A DNA stretch of 41,137 nucleotides from NCBI GenBank assembly GCA_002716125.1, contig PAZH01000081.1:74771-115907 (forward strand). The letters are read 5' to 3'. The notes below the pieces were generated by a model. It did no database searches. It saw only the letters and a program-made list of their open reading frames with translations, and was not told the origin of the DNA. The DNA is from Rhodospirillaceae bacterium. Its GTDB lineage: Bacteria > Pseudomonadota > Alphaproteobacteria > UBA8366. Shown here one piece after another: positions 8,265 to 16,326 of the stretch; within the stretch, counting starts at the first letter, position 1; each line of letters starts with the position of its first letter. The position numbers and the translations under genes were made by a program.

Positions 8265-9479
8265 ATGTATAGATTCCTCACTCGCTATCGATCATCGCAA
8301 TCCAACCTTTTCCTAACCGCGTCCATTGCCGGTTTTCTTGCATGCAGTTCCGCGGCTGCACAGACGACAGTTTTCACAGACCAATACGGCAATCCGACCG
8401 TCTCTGTCGATTACACTGTCCTAGATAGGCTGGGACCGCCACCGAGTTTGCCCGATTTATATCGCCAAACGGCGCCGGCGCCGTCGCGACCGGTCATGGG
8501 CAGCCGCTTGCCGGCACCGGCACGCGGTAGCGGTTACTTAGCGAAACCGCCGCGCCAAATGCCGCGTTCCACATTAAATCTTCCGAACACGGCGACATCG
8601 GCCGCACCGCCAAACCCACTCCAATCGCGCGGTGTGACAAGCCGACCGACTGTGCCACCGGCCTTAGCCCCAACCCGTGCCGTAACGCCCCCGGCACCGG
8701 CTTCGATTACGCGGGAAAAGCGGCTCACCAAGGTCGAGAAACCCATTCGCCGGGCCGAAACGCCGAGCGTTCGGCCCGCGGCCGTCCCAAAGTCGAAGTT
8801 GACGCTACCGCAAAAAGTCGCTTCGCGCGTTCCGGCGGCCCCGAAGGCGCCTGCCGTGAAGCGCCCGAGCCCACCGTCGGCCCCGAAGGTAGCGGCAATA
8901 CGGAAAGCACCGGCTCCCGTCGCGCCGCCGCCGGCACTTCCAAAACCGGCAATCGCACCGCCTAAGGCTCTCGCAGCACCGAAACCGGTGAAAGCGCCGC
9001 CAGCACCGACGGCACCCGCTGCGGTCGCACCGCCGCCCATTAAGCGACCGGCAATCTCCGCACCGCCGGTCGCCGCGCCGCCCGTCGCCGCGCCCAAACC
9101 CACAACTCGGATCGCACGCGCAGCGGCGCCATCCGCACCCACCGGCAATGTCGCGGTAAGCCCGGACGGCAATCTATTCAGTATTCCCTTTGCGGTAACC
9201 AAGACCGATTTGCCACCCAACGCTTTACCGTCTTTGGACAAGCTCGCGGATCGCATGAAAACGGATGAGGATATTCGCATCCAACTGATGGGCTTTGCGA
9301 ACGGCAATAGCGGTTCTGCCAGTCAGGCGCGCCGCAGTTCCTTGTTCCGTGCTCTTTCCGTCCGGAACTATCTCATGAAGCAAGGCGTGCGGACCACGCG
9401 CATGGATGTCCGTGCGCTCGGCCAAACGAGCGTAAAGGGCGTTCCGCCGGATCGCGTCGACATTGTCGTGCAGCCATAG
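8265..9479 (+). CDS. Pro/Ala-rich periplasmic protein with OmpA-like C-terminal domain
   Basis: 404 residues from the ATG at 8265 (AAGGTGA upstream; a GTG at 8259 is also possible). A basic N terminus and hydrophobic stretch ending ACSSAAAQ form a signal peptide of about 33 residues. Residues of about 65-300 are low-complexity, rich in P, A and K (repeated APKP, APPP, KAPA), suited to spanning the periplasm. From about 305 the sequence SIPFAVTKTDLPPNAL...IQLMGFANG...ARRSSLFRALSVRNYL follows the layout of an OmpA/MotB peptidoglycan-associated domain, although the HTD motif is replaced by FANG. The last residues RVDIVVQP fit that fold. It precedes the MotA-like and MotB-like genes, so it may be a partner in the same envelope complex. 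Confidence 0.75.
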   Translation: MYRFLTRYRSSQSNLFLTASIAGFLACSSAAAQTTVFTDQYGNPTVSVDYTVLDRLGPPPSLPDLYRQTAPAPSRPVMGSRLPAPARGSGYLAKPPRQMPRSTLNLPNTATSAAPPNPLQSRGVTSRPTVPPALAPTRAVTPPAPASITREKRLTKVEKPIRRAETPSVRPAAVPKSKLTLPQKVASRVPAAPKAPAVKRPSPPSAPKVAAIRKAPAPVAPPPALPKPAIAPPKALAAPKPVKAPPAPTAPAAVAPPPIKRPAISAPPVAAPPVAAPKPTTRIARAAAPSAPTGNVAVSPDGNLFSIPFAVTKTDLPPNALPSLDKLADRMKTDEDIRIQLMGFANGNSGSASQARRSSLFRALSVRNYLMKQGVRTTRMDVRALGQTSVKGVPPDRVDIVVQP

Positions 9480-9515
9480 ACCATCTGGCGCATTCAATAT
9501 GGAAACAGAGGCACG

Positions 9516-10655
9516 ATGACGAAGCCGCAAGCCTATCTGATCAGAATGGCGCTGTTCCTTCTCGTTGTCTTCGGCGCAGCGTTTCTGCTCCTCGGACCGC
9601 TGCGTGACGCTTTCCTCGCCAATACCGTCCTAAACGGCGTTATTCTCGGCGTCTTGCTGATCGGTATAATCCATATGTTCCGTCTCGTGCTGATGCTGCG
9701 GCCGGAGGTCGCGTGGATCGAGTCGTTCCGGCGTGACGGGATCGCCGTGAGCAGTGGCCGCGCCCCGCGTCTGTTGGCGCCGATGGCAACGATGCTCGGT
9801 GAACGAAGCGGCGACCGATTTAGCCTATCGACGATGGGCATGCGGTCCTTACTCGATGGCGTTGCAACGCGTCTCGACGAGGGGCGAGAGACTGCACGCT
9901 ACTTTATCGGCCTGTTGGTCTTCTTGGGCCTGCTCGGCACTTTCTGGGGCTTGCTGGAGACGGTTCAATCGATCGGCAACGTCATTTCGGGCCTCACCGT
10001 ACAGGGCGACGCCGTGCAGGACGTCTTCGAACGTTTGAAGTCCGGACTTCAAGCGCCGCTCGCCGGCATGGGTACAGCGTTCAGCTCTTCCTTATTTGGC
10101 CTCGCTGGCTCCCTCGTCCTTGGATATTTGGCGCTCCAGGCCGGCCAGGCACAGAACAGGTTTTACAACGACCTTGAGGAATGGCTCTCCGGTCAAACAC
10201 GCATTAGCGGCGGCGGCGTTGTCGGAGACGGTGAACAGCCCGTTCCCGCCTATATCCAAGCCTTGCTGGAACAGACCGCCGACAATCTGGAAAACCTACA
10301 GCGGACTCTGGCGCGCGGTGAAGACAGCCGTATCGATGCGAACCGGCGAATCTCCCAATTGACGGAAAACCTTGCTGGCCTGACCGAATCGATGCGCGCC
10401 CAGCAAGACCTCCTCCTCAAACTTGCGCAGGGTCAATCCAATTTGGAGCCGCTATTGGCCGCGATGGCCGAAGCCAATCAAAGCGGTAGCGACGGACAGG
10501 CCGCGGCTGCGCTGAGAAATATCGAGACCCACCTTGAGAGGTTGCTGGCGGACCAGACGGCCGGCCGCGAAGAAGCGGTGCAGGACGTAAGAAACGAAAT
10601 CCGCTTACTCGCGCGAACCATCGCCGCCCTCGCCGAAGGGGAAGATCCGCGCTAG
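9516..10655 (+). CDS. MotA/TolQ/ExbB-like proton-channel protein with coiled-coil tail
   Basis: 379 residues. Hydrophobic segments lie at about 9-29, 38-61, 129-152 and 184-208. The third, FIGLLVFLGLLGTFWGLLETV, and the fourth, with GMGTAFSSSLFGLAGSLVLGY, are the two channel helices conserved in MotA/ExbB/TolQ proteins. Residues of about 245-379 are predicted by eye to be a helical coiled coil (heptads with NLENLQRTLARGEDS). Such proteins form an inner-membrane pentamer around a MotB/ExbD-type dimer and use the proton gradient. The MotB-like partner starts 12 nt after its stop. No flagellar genes are near, so this is not the flagellar stator by context. Confidence 0.85.
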   Translation: MTKPQAYLIRMALFLLVVFGAAFLLLGPLRDAFLANTVLNGVILGVLLIGIIHMFRLVLMLRPEVAWIESFRRDGIAVSSGRAPRLLAPMATMLGERSGDRFSLSTMGMRSLLDGVATRLDEGRETARYFIGLLVFLGLLGTFWGLLETVQSIGNVISGLTVQGDAVQDVFERLKSGLQAPLAGMGTAFSSSLFGLAGSLVLGYLALQAGQAQNRFYNDLEEWLSGQTRISGGGVVGDGEQPVPAYIQALLEQTADNLENLQRTLARGEDSRIDANRRISQLTENLAGLTESMRAQQDLLLKLAQGQSNLEPLLAAMAEANQSGSDGQAAAALRNIETHLERLLADQTAGREEAVQDVRNEIRLLARTIAALAEGEDPR

Positions 10656-10667
10656 CGGGCTGATACG

Positions 10668-11861
10668 ATGGCCCTCCCCCGACGCACTTCGACCAATGCG
10701 TTCGATATCTGGCCCGGCTTCGTCGACGCCCTGGCGACGTTATTGATGGTGATCATCTTTCTCTTGATGATTTTCGTCGTCGCCCAGTTTTTCTTGAATG
10801 ACGCGATAACAGGCCGCGACCAAGCACTGGAACGCCTAAACCGGCAAGTCGACGAATTGGCGGACTTACTGGCCCTCGAACGTAAGGCCGGGGAAGATCT
10901 TCGAAATAACGTGACACAATTGTCGGCGGAACTTAAGAGCACGCTCTCTGCCCGCGACGCGCTCGAGACGAGCCTGTCGGATCTTCGCAATCAACACGCC
11001 GCCCTCGGCGGGGAATTGGAAGAAGCGAAAGGCAGAATCGACAAAGCAGATCGAGAGAAAGCCCGCCTCGCCTTGCAGATTTTACAACTCCGCGAAGACG
11101 TCGACGCAATGAGGGCGCTCCGCGACGAATTGGCGAAAGATTTGGCAACCGCGCGGACAACAATCGATAAGCAAGCGGACGATGCCAAAGCGGCGGAAGT
11201 TGTCTTATCGGAAGAACGGAAAATTTCGGAAGCCGCAAAAGCGCAAATCGCACTTCTCAATCGACAAATGAAGGAACTCCGCGATCAAATCGCGACGTTG
11301 AACGCTGCCCTCGATGCATCCGAACAAAAATCCAAAGAACAAAAAGCGCAAATCTTCGACCTTGGAAAACGTCTGAATGCAGCGTTGGCGAGCAAGGTGC
11401 AGGAATTGGCACGCTATCGTTCCGAGTTCTTTGGCCGGCTTCGCCAAGTCCTCGGGAACCGCAGGGATATTAGCGTCGTTGGTGACCGGTTCGTCTTCCA
11501 ATCCGAAGTCCTCTTTGGCTCAGGTTCGGCCGAGATTGGCGACGCCGGCAAGCTGCAACTCGCACAACTGTCCAAAACTCTTCAGGATATTGCGCGAAAC
11601 ATTCCAAAAGACATCAATTGGGTTCTGCGCGTCGATGGCCATACCGACCGAATACCGATAAAGACCGCGGCCTTCCCCTCCAATTGGGAGCTCTCGACCG
11701 CGCGCGCGATCTCCGTCGTGAAGTATTTGATTTCCACCGGAATCCCGGCGAGCAATCTCGCAGCCGCCGGATTTGGTGAATTTCAACCGCTCGACCCGCG
11801 GCGGGACGAGATCGCCTATCGTCGGAATCGAAGGATCGAACTCAAGCTGGACCGCCGTTAA
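10668..11861 (+). CDS. MotB/OmpA-type peptidoglycan-binding stator-like protein with long coiled coil
   Basis: 397 residues. One transmembrane helix at about 21-43 (ALATLLMVIIFLLMIFVVAQ) is preceded by D20, which lies where MotB and ExbD carry the proton-accepting aspartate. A long charged coiled coil covers about 44-255. The C-terminal OmpA/MotB domain from about 265 has VLRVDGHTDRIP, NWELSTARA and AAGFGEFQPLDP, including the Asp and Arg that bind diaminopimelate. It is the partner of the MotA-like protein encoded just upstream and probably anchors that channel to the cell wall. Its TAA overlaps the TAA of the convergent ABC transporter gene in a shared TTAA. Confidence 0.88.
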   Translation: MALPRRTSTNAFDIWPGFVDALATLLMVIIFLLMIFVVAQFFLNDAITGRDQALERLNRQVDELADLLALERKAGEDLRNNVTQLSAELKSTLSARDALETSLSDLRNQHAALGGELEEAKGRIDKADREKARLALQILQLREDVDAMRALRDELAKDLATARTTIDKQADDAKAAEVVLSEERKISEAAKAQIALLNRQMKELRDQIATLNAALDASEQKSKEQKAQIFDLGKRLNAALASKVQELARYRSEFFGRLRQVLGNRRDISVVGDRFVFQSEVLFGSGSAEIGDAGKLQLAQLSKTLQDIARNIPKDINWVLRVDGHTDRIPIKTAAFPSNWELSTARAISVVKYLISTGIPASNLAAAGFGEFQPLDPRRDEIAYRRNRRIELKLDRR

Positions 11862-13657
11862 TCGCTCGCGAGATCGAATTGTCGTTCGGCCAGTCGGGCA
11901 TAGAGTCCGCCCTCTGAAATCAAAGCGTCGTGTTTGCCCTCTGACACGATTTTCCCATCGTCGAGAACGACAATGCGGTCGGCCTGCCGGATCGTCGACA
12001 ATCGATGCGCAATGACGATACTCGTGCGGTCCGCCATGATTCGCTCCAATGCCAGTTGGACATAATGCTCCGATTCCGAGTCGAGAGCACTCGTGGCCTC
12101 ATCCAGCAAAAGGACTGCCGGATCACGCAAAATGGCGCGTGCTACCGCGATCCTCTGACGCTGGCCACCCGATAAGCGGACGCCTTTTTCGCCAAGAAAA
12201 GTGGAAAACCCATCCGGCAACCGTTCCAGAAACTCCGTCGCCGCCGCAGCGTCTGCCGCCGCCCGAACCTCTTCGTCCGTCGCCTCGGGACGACCATAGC
12301 GAATATTCTCCATCGCGTCCGCGGAGAAAATCACCGGCTCTTGAGAGACAACGCCAATTGATCGTCTGACCTCTACCGGGTCGGCGTTCCGGATATCGAC
12401 GCCATCCAGCGTAATACGCCCGGACTCAGGATCGTAGTAGCGGAGCATCAATTGAAAGACAGTCGTCTTTCCCGCGCCGGACGGCCCTACCAACGCGACG
12501 CGTTCGCCTTTTCCAACCGTGAGGTTGAAATGATCGAGAGCCGGATGTTCGGGCCGGGCTGGATATCGAAACGTAATGTCTTCAAACGCGAGCGTCCCCG
12601 AAACAGGTGACGGTATCGTTTGTGCTTTCTGGGGTGCGGCAATGCTGGGCTCGGTGTGCAACAAATCAATAAGGCGTTCGGCCGCGCCGGCGGCGCGTTG
12701 CAGATCGGCCACAACCTCGGAAATGGCACCCACGGAGCCCGCGACAAGAATGGAGTAAAAAACAAATGCGGAAAGGTCGCCCGCGCTCATCGTGCCGGCA
12801 ATCACGTCGCGACCGCCGAGCCACAAGATCAGCCCCACGGCGCTGAACACGAATAGAATGACCACAGCCGTGAGCGCCGCCCGCGCCCGAATTCGCGCAA
12901 TTGCCGCCGACAGTGCATTGCCGACGGTATCGGCGAAGCGGTCCTGGTCAACGGCTTCATGCGTGAACGCCTGTACGGTCCGGATCGCACCCAACGTTTC
13001 CTCTGCATAGCCGCTGACGGCCGCAATCTCATCTTGCGCATCGCGGCTCCGGCGCCGCACAACACGACCAATCAGGACAATGGGCGCCACGACGGCAGGC
13101 ACGAAGAGGAAAACAATACCGGTCAATTTCGGGCTCGTGATCACGAGTAAGGTCGCGCCCCCAAGGAAAATCAGGATATTCCGCAAGGCGACCGAAACGG
13201 ACGAACCGATAACGACCTGAAGCAATGTCGTGTCGGTCGTCAGCCGCGACAGAACCTCACCGGTCCGCGTCGTCTCGAAGAAGCCGGGATCGAGCGACAA
13301 GACGTGCCCGAAAACGGCCCGGCGCAGGTCCGCGACAACCTTTTCACCGATCCAGGAAACCAAATAAAAACGGGCATAGGTCGCGACGGCCAGAAGGACC
13401 ACGACACCCAAGAGAATGACAAAGGCTTTGTCCAACACCGCCGTGCCGCCGCCGCCAAAGCCCTCGTCTACCAAGAACCTTAAGCCCTGCCCCAACGCTA
13501 AAACCGTCGTGGCCGCAACCAGCAGGGCGACGGACGCCCCCGCCACGGCCGGCAAATACGGTTTCAGATACGGCCAGATCGACGCCAATACCTTAATGTC
13601 GCCGCCCCGTTCGCGGTCTTGGTCGACCGAGCTATCCATATAACTGCGATGGCGCAT
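11858..13657 (-). CDS. MsbA-like ABC exporter (fused permease and ATPase)
   Basis: 599 residues, the normal size of a half-transporter that works as a homodimer. The membrane domain (about 20-320) has six hydrophobic segments, starting with VAGASVALLVAATTVLALGQ. The nucleotide-binding domain (about 350-590) has Walker A GPSGAGKTT, Q-loop VSQEPVIF, signature LSGGQRQR, Walker B AVLLLDEATSALD and H-loop VIAHRLST. The family exports lipids, lipid A precursors, drugs or peptides; the substrate is not visible. The ATG at 13657 has GGAG six bases upstream. It stands alone on the minus strand, divergent from the RidA gene. Confidence 0.9.
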   Translation of the reverse strand: MRHRSYMDSSVDQDRERGGDIKVLASIWPYLKPYLPAVAGASVALLVAATTVLALGQGLRFLVDEGFGGGGTAVLDKAFVILLGVVVLLAVATYARFYLVSWIGEKVVADLRRAVFGHVLSLDPGFFETTRTGEVLSRLTTDTTLLQVVIGSSVSVALRNILIFLGGATLLVITSPKLTGIVFLFVPAVVAPIVLIGRVVRRRSRDAQDEIAAVSGYAEETLGAIRTVQAFTHEAVDQDRFADTVGNALSAAIARIRARAALTAVVILFVFSAVGLILWLGGRDVIAGTMSAGDLSAFVFYSILVAGSVGAISEVVADLQRAAGAAERLIDLLHTEPSIAAPQKAQTIPSPVSGTLAFEDITFRYPARPEHPALDHFNLTVGKGERVALVGPSGAGKTTVFQLMLRYYDPESGRITLDGVDIRNADPVEVRRSIGVVSQEPVIFSADAMENIRYGRPEATDEEVRAAADAAAATEFLERLPDGFSTFLGEKGVRLSGGQRQRIAVARAILRDPAVLLLDEATSALDSESEHYVQLALERIMADRTSIVIAHRLSTIRQADRIVVLDDGKIVSEGKHDALISEGGLYARLAERQFDLASD

Positions 13658-13752
13658 GCCAACTCCGCATACTTAATTTTTCGGCTCAGGTCATATCAAC
13701 AAATCCGCCGACCTGCACTATGTTGTCTTGAAACACGAAAGGAACCAAACAA

Positions 13753-14100
13753 ATGCAAATCAACCGCTTTCAAGGAAATGCCAAGGGCCGGAACCGTTGC
13801 GTCGAATACGGCGGTATCGTCTACGCCGTCACGACTGCGGAAGGCGCCGATATCCAAGAGCAAACCCGCCGAAGCCTGGAATTTTTGGATGAAAGCCTGG
13901 AAATGGCCGGCTCGGATAAAACCCGCATTCTCCAGGGACAAATATTTCTCGCCGATATGAGCCAGAAAGCGGATATGGATGTGGTCTGGAACGAATGGAT
14001 TGGGCCGGACTGGAACAATTGGCCGCAGAGGGCGTGCGTTGGAGCCCCCTTGGCGCCTGGCACCCTTGTTGAAATCGTTTTGACGGCAGCCAAAGCCTAG
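13753..14100 (+). CDS. RidA (YjgF/UK114) family protein
   Basis: 115 residues. The Rid fold shows as YGGIVYAVTTAEGADIQEQTRRSLEFLDESL (about 18-48 in outline), QIFLADMSQKADMDVVWNEW and the C-terminal WPQRACVGAPLAPG followed by VEIVLTA. R92 or its neighbour in PQRACVGAP sits where active RidA enzymes carry the arginine that binds the substrate carboxylate. RidA hydrolyses reactive enamine/imine intermediates from PLP enzymes; other branches of the family lack that activity. The variant spacing suggests a Rid subgroup other than canonical RidA. GAAAGGAACC lies upstream of the ATG. Confidence 0.85.
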   Translation: MQINRFQGNAKGRNRCVEYGGIVYAVTTAEGADIQEQTRRSLEFLDESLEMAGSDKTRILQGQIFLADMSQKADMDVVWNEWIGPDWNNWPQRACVGAPLAPGTLVEIVLTAAKA

Positions 14101-14109
14101 CGTAGAGAC

Positions 14110-14138
14110 TTGCAACACGCTCGCGGCTCGGCTATAAA
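14110..14138 (+). promoter_or_regulatory. rpmE promoter
   Basis: TTGCAA at 14110-14115, 17-nt spacer, TATAAA at 14133-14138, 27 nt before the rpmE ATG. A near-consensus sigma-70 promoter starting just after the RidA stop, consistent with strong expression of a ribosomal protein gene. Confidence 0.7.
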
Positions 14139-14165
14139 CCCGCGCCTGAATGTAGGAGTCACGCG

Positions 14166-14390
14166 ATGAAAAAAGAAACTCATCCGGATTATCACGAGAT
14201 CACGGTCCAACTCACCGACGGGTCGAACTATAAGACGCGCTCCACCTGGGGCAGCGAGGGCGACACCTTGAAGCTGGATATCGACCCAAGTTCGCATCCG
14301 GCCTGGACCGGCGTTCACCGCCTGGTGGATACCGGCGGTCAGCTCGCGAAGTTTAACAAGCGTTTCGAAGGTTTAGGTTTCGATTCTTAA
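14166..14390 (+). CDS. rpmE: 50S ribosomal protein L31
   Basis: 74 residues. The L31 pattern is clear: [19 protein letters not shown], then [25 protein letters not shown]. It has no cysteines at all, so it is the zinc-free form of L31; the HPAWTG and GGQ..KF segments bind at the central protuberance/intersubunit bridge. TAGGAG lies 7 nt before the ATG, with a consensus promoter upstream and a terminator 30 nt after the stop, so it forms a monocistronic unit. Confidence 0.96.
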   Translation: MKKETHPDYHEITVQLTDGSNYKTRSTWGSEGDTLKLDIDPSSHPAWTGVHRLVDTGGQLAKFNKRFEGLGFDS

Positions 14391-14420
14391 ACGAAATCAA
14401 AATCTTATCGACGTTATTGA

Positions 14421-14445
14421 GGGCGCCAATTCGGCGCCCTTTTTC
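14421..14445 (+). terminator. Rho-independent terminator of rpmE
   Basis: GGGCGCC at 14421-14427, loop AATTC, GGCGCCC at 14433-14439, then TTTTT. A perfect 7-bp GC-rich stem with a T tract. Confidence 0.9.
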
Positions 14446-14458
14446 GTTGGACAGAACT

Positions 14459-14488
14459 CTTGAAACGCAAATTTTAGCTTCCCATGTA
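14459..14488 (+). promoter_or_regulatory. RpoH (sigma-32) heat-shock promoter of the hsp20 gene
   Basis: CTTGAAA at 14459-14465, a 15-nt spacer and CCCATGTA at 14481-14488. This matches the heat-shock promoter form (CTTGAAA ... CCCATNTA), and it stands directly upstream of a small heat-shock gene, leaving a leader of roughly 95 nt. Confidence 0.75.
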
Positions 14489-14589
14489 AAGGTCATGGCG
14501 GATGCCGAATGCGGGTCCGACCATTTGTAGAAACAGGGTCGACCGATAGGTGGCCCACTTGCCATATCGCTTGAAAGGAGGATGTGGAC

Positions 14590-15042
14590 ATGCGTAGTTT
14601 TGATTTATCCCCCCTATTTCGGACAACCGTTGGATTTGATCGGATGGCGCGTGCCTTAGACACGCTGTCCGACGAGCCAACCAATAGTTTTCCCCCATAT
14701 AACATCGAATCGACGGGCGAAGACGCCTATCGTATCACCATGGCCGTCGCCGGCTTTGGCGAAAACGATATTGACATCACTGCACAGGATGCGACGCTTG
14801 TTGTGAGTGGCCGTATCGATCGAAGCGGCGAGGCCGAAGAACGCAAGTTTTTGCATCGCGGCATCGCGGAGCGCGCGTTCGAACGACGCTTCAACCTCGC
14901 TGAACATGTCGTCGTCACCAATGCAGCCCTGGAGAACGGCCTCCTTCATATCGACCTCGTCCGCGAAGTCCCGGAGGAGAAGAAGCCGAAAAAGATCGCG
15001 ATCTCCGGTAATGCAAAGGTCCTCGAGAACCAAGCAGCCTAA
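14590..15042 (+). CDS. Small heat-shock protein Hsp20 (IbpA type)
   Basis: 150 residues from the ATG at 14590, placed 7 nt after AAAGGAGGA; a GTG at 14584 is too near the ribosome site. The N-terminal arm (LSPLFRTTVGFDRM) is the class A (IbpA/HspH-like) form. The alpha-crystallin domain covers about 34-128: YNIESTGEDAYRITMAVAGF in outline, FLHRGIAERAFERRF, and the strand NAALENGLLHIDL at 111-123 with the family A..xNG.L motif. The C-terminal tail PKKIAI holds the I-x-I/V type anchor. It is an ATP-independent holdase that keeps unfolding proteins soluble under heat. RpoH-type promoter upstream, terminator downstream. Confidence 0.95.
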   Translation: MRSFDLSPLFRTTVGFDRMARALDTLSDEPTNSFPPYNIESTGEDAYRITMAVAGFGENDIDITAQDATLVVSGRIDRSGEAEERKFLHRGIAERAFERRFNLAEHVVVTNAALENGLLHIDLVREVPEEKKPKKIAISGNAKVLENQAA

Positions 15043-15067
15043 CGAATTAGGTTCGCGATAAACCAAG

Positions 15068-15097
15068 AAGGGCGCGTCCAACCGGCGCGCCCTTTTC
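15068..15097 (+). terminator. Terminator of the hsp20 gene
   Basis: Stem GGGCGCG (15070-15076) with CGCGCCC (15086-15092), loop of 9, followed by TTTTC. The AA before the stem can extend it with the first Ts. It lies between convergent genes and may also slow transcription from the minus strand, where the T tract is poor. Confidence 0.8.
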
Positions 15098-15528
15098 TAT
15101 TGCAGTCTTTCGACACCTTGTCGGACACGGTCGGGCACAGGGCAAGGCTTACGATCTGTCGCGCCGACGTAGACATGAACGAGATAGCCGATGGCCGCCG
15201 GCGTCTCGTCGCCGACATGGAAGAGGCCGATATCGTAAGTGACGGACGAATTGCCGAGGCGCTGCAACTTCAATCCCGCTTGAGCGACATCCGGATAGGT
15301 AAATTCCTTCAGGAAAGTACATTTCGACTCGATGATGATGCCGTAGGAGTCATCATTCTTATAATCAAGCAATCCATTATCGACGAGAAACCGATTCACC
15401 GCGGTATCGAACCAAGAGTAATAGACAACGTTGTTGATGTGGCCATAGGCATCGTTGTCCTCCCATCTCGACTGAAGATCGATGAACCACTTGAATGCCG
15501 ACCGCGTCGGGTGATCAGTCGTACTCAT
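15097..15528 (-). CDS. Hotdog-fold acyl-CoA thioesterase (4-hydroxybenzoyl-CoA thioesterase/YbgC type)
   Basis: 143 residues from the ATG at 15528, which overlaps the stop of the upstream hydrolase gene as ATGA; a longer reading has no support. The signature RWEDNDAYGHINNVVYYSWFD in outline (D..GH.NN.VY) holds the aspartate used by 4HBT/YbgC-type thioesterases. The rest, IIIESKCTFLKEFTYPD and VTYDIGLFHVGDETPAAIGYLVHVYVG in outline, forms the long hotdog helix and sheet. It hydrolyses an acyl-CoA to free acid and CoA; chain length cannot be told. Last gene of the metY unit. Confidence 0.9.
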   Translation of the reverse strand: MSTTDHPTRSAFKWFIDLQSRWEDNDAYGHINNVVYYSWFDTAVNRFLVDNGLLDYKNDDSYGIIIESKCTFLKEFTYPDVAQAGLKLQRLGNSSVTYDIGLFHVGDETPAAIGYLVHVYVGATDRKPCPVPDRVRQGVERLQ

Positions 15529-16322
15529 GATGCCCCTAGAAAATCTGCAATGGCTTTGAGCGTCTCCCGTGGCGCTTCGACCATCATCATATGGCCTGCA
15601 CCGGGCAGCACCGTTGTCCGGCAATCCGCAATCGTATCTTGGAGCTTACGCGCGCCCTTTACAGGCGTCATCTTATCCGCCGCACCCAGTAGGAGTAGGA
15701 CCGGGCACTGGACGTCGCCGGCGACGGTTAAACCCGCCTCATAGGCATTCGCTGCGCTCAAATCCGCAGCAAGAACCCCTGGGCCGGCGTGCTCCAACAG
15801 TCTGTTGCCGCCCCCCATCATCCACATCCCGGGCGCAATATTGCCGCCGCGGTGGGCCTGTTTACCGAACCCCCAACCGACGATCAGCTGCCCCGCCAGC
15901 GGACGATTTTCCGCTGCCGCATCCAGCAAATCTTGATGGACCGGCATTTTCGGTGTCACGCCGAGCAGGGCGGCGCGGGACACCCGGCCGGCGTATCGAC
16001 CGGCTGCATCGAGCGAAATCAACGCACCAAGCGAATGTCCGACCAATGCGACGGTTTCCAACTTTGCGGTGTCGAGCAGCCGAATTAGCCAGTCCGCGCT
16101 TTCTGCGACCGAACCGCATGCCGCGCCTTCGCTTCGTCCATGTCCTGGTAAATCGACCGCCAGAACGTTCCATCCGTGGTGCGCCAGATATCGGGACTGC
16201 TGCTGCCATACCGTCTGGTCCATGCCTGCGCCGTGAATCATGACGACCGTCTGCAACGACGGATCGAATGGACGTCCGCCCGTCTGAGCGAAAATTTGCA
16301 CGCCGTCTACTTCGAACCACAC
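15525..16322 (-). CDS. Alpha/beta-hydrolase fold protein
   Basis: 265 residues. Family marks: VMIHGAGMDQTVW at about 27-39 (oxyanion hole), VDLPGHGRSEG at 56-66, nucleophile elbow VGHSLGA with S97, acid LLGAADKMTP near 214, and histidine loop GAGHMMMVEAP near 240. All three catalytic residues are present. The family covers esterases, thioesterases, haloperoxidases and C-C hydrolases; an HMMM loop does not narrow it. It starts 4 nt after the metY stop and overlaps the thioesterase start by 4 nt, so it is almost surely translated with both. A role in releasing or making the acyl donor used by MetY is speculation. Confidence 0.88.
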   Translation of the reverse strand: MWFEVDGVQIFAQTGGRPFDPSLQTVVMIHGAGMDQTVWQQQSRYLAHHGWNVLAVDLPGHGRSEGAACGSVAESADWLIRLLDTAKLETVALVGHSLGALISLDAAGRYAGRVSRAALLGVTPKMPVHQDLLDAAAENRPLAGQLIVGWGFGKQAHRGGNIAPGMWMMGGGNRLLEHAGPGVLAADLSAANAYEAGLTVAGDVQCPVLLLLGAADKMTPVKGARKLQDTIADCRTTVLPGAGHMMMVEAPRETLKAIADFLGAS

Positions 16323-16326
16323 GGCC

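Noticed and set aside
9516..11861. Zorya anti-phage system (ZorA/ZorB)
   Set aside because: The motor pair is similar in layout, but no ZorC, ZorD or ZorE gene follows; the next gene is a convergent ABC exporter. Better described as a MotA/MotB-like envelope pair.
14489..14589. ROSE-type RNA thermometer
   Set aside because: The conserved UYGCU pairing to the ribosome site is not seen; only a single 7-bp hairpin is present, reported as a weak finding.
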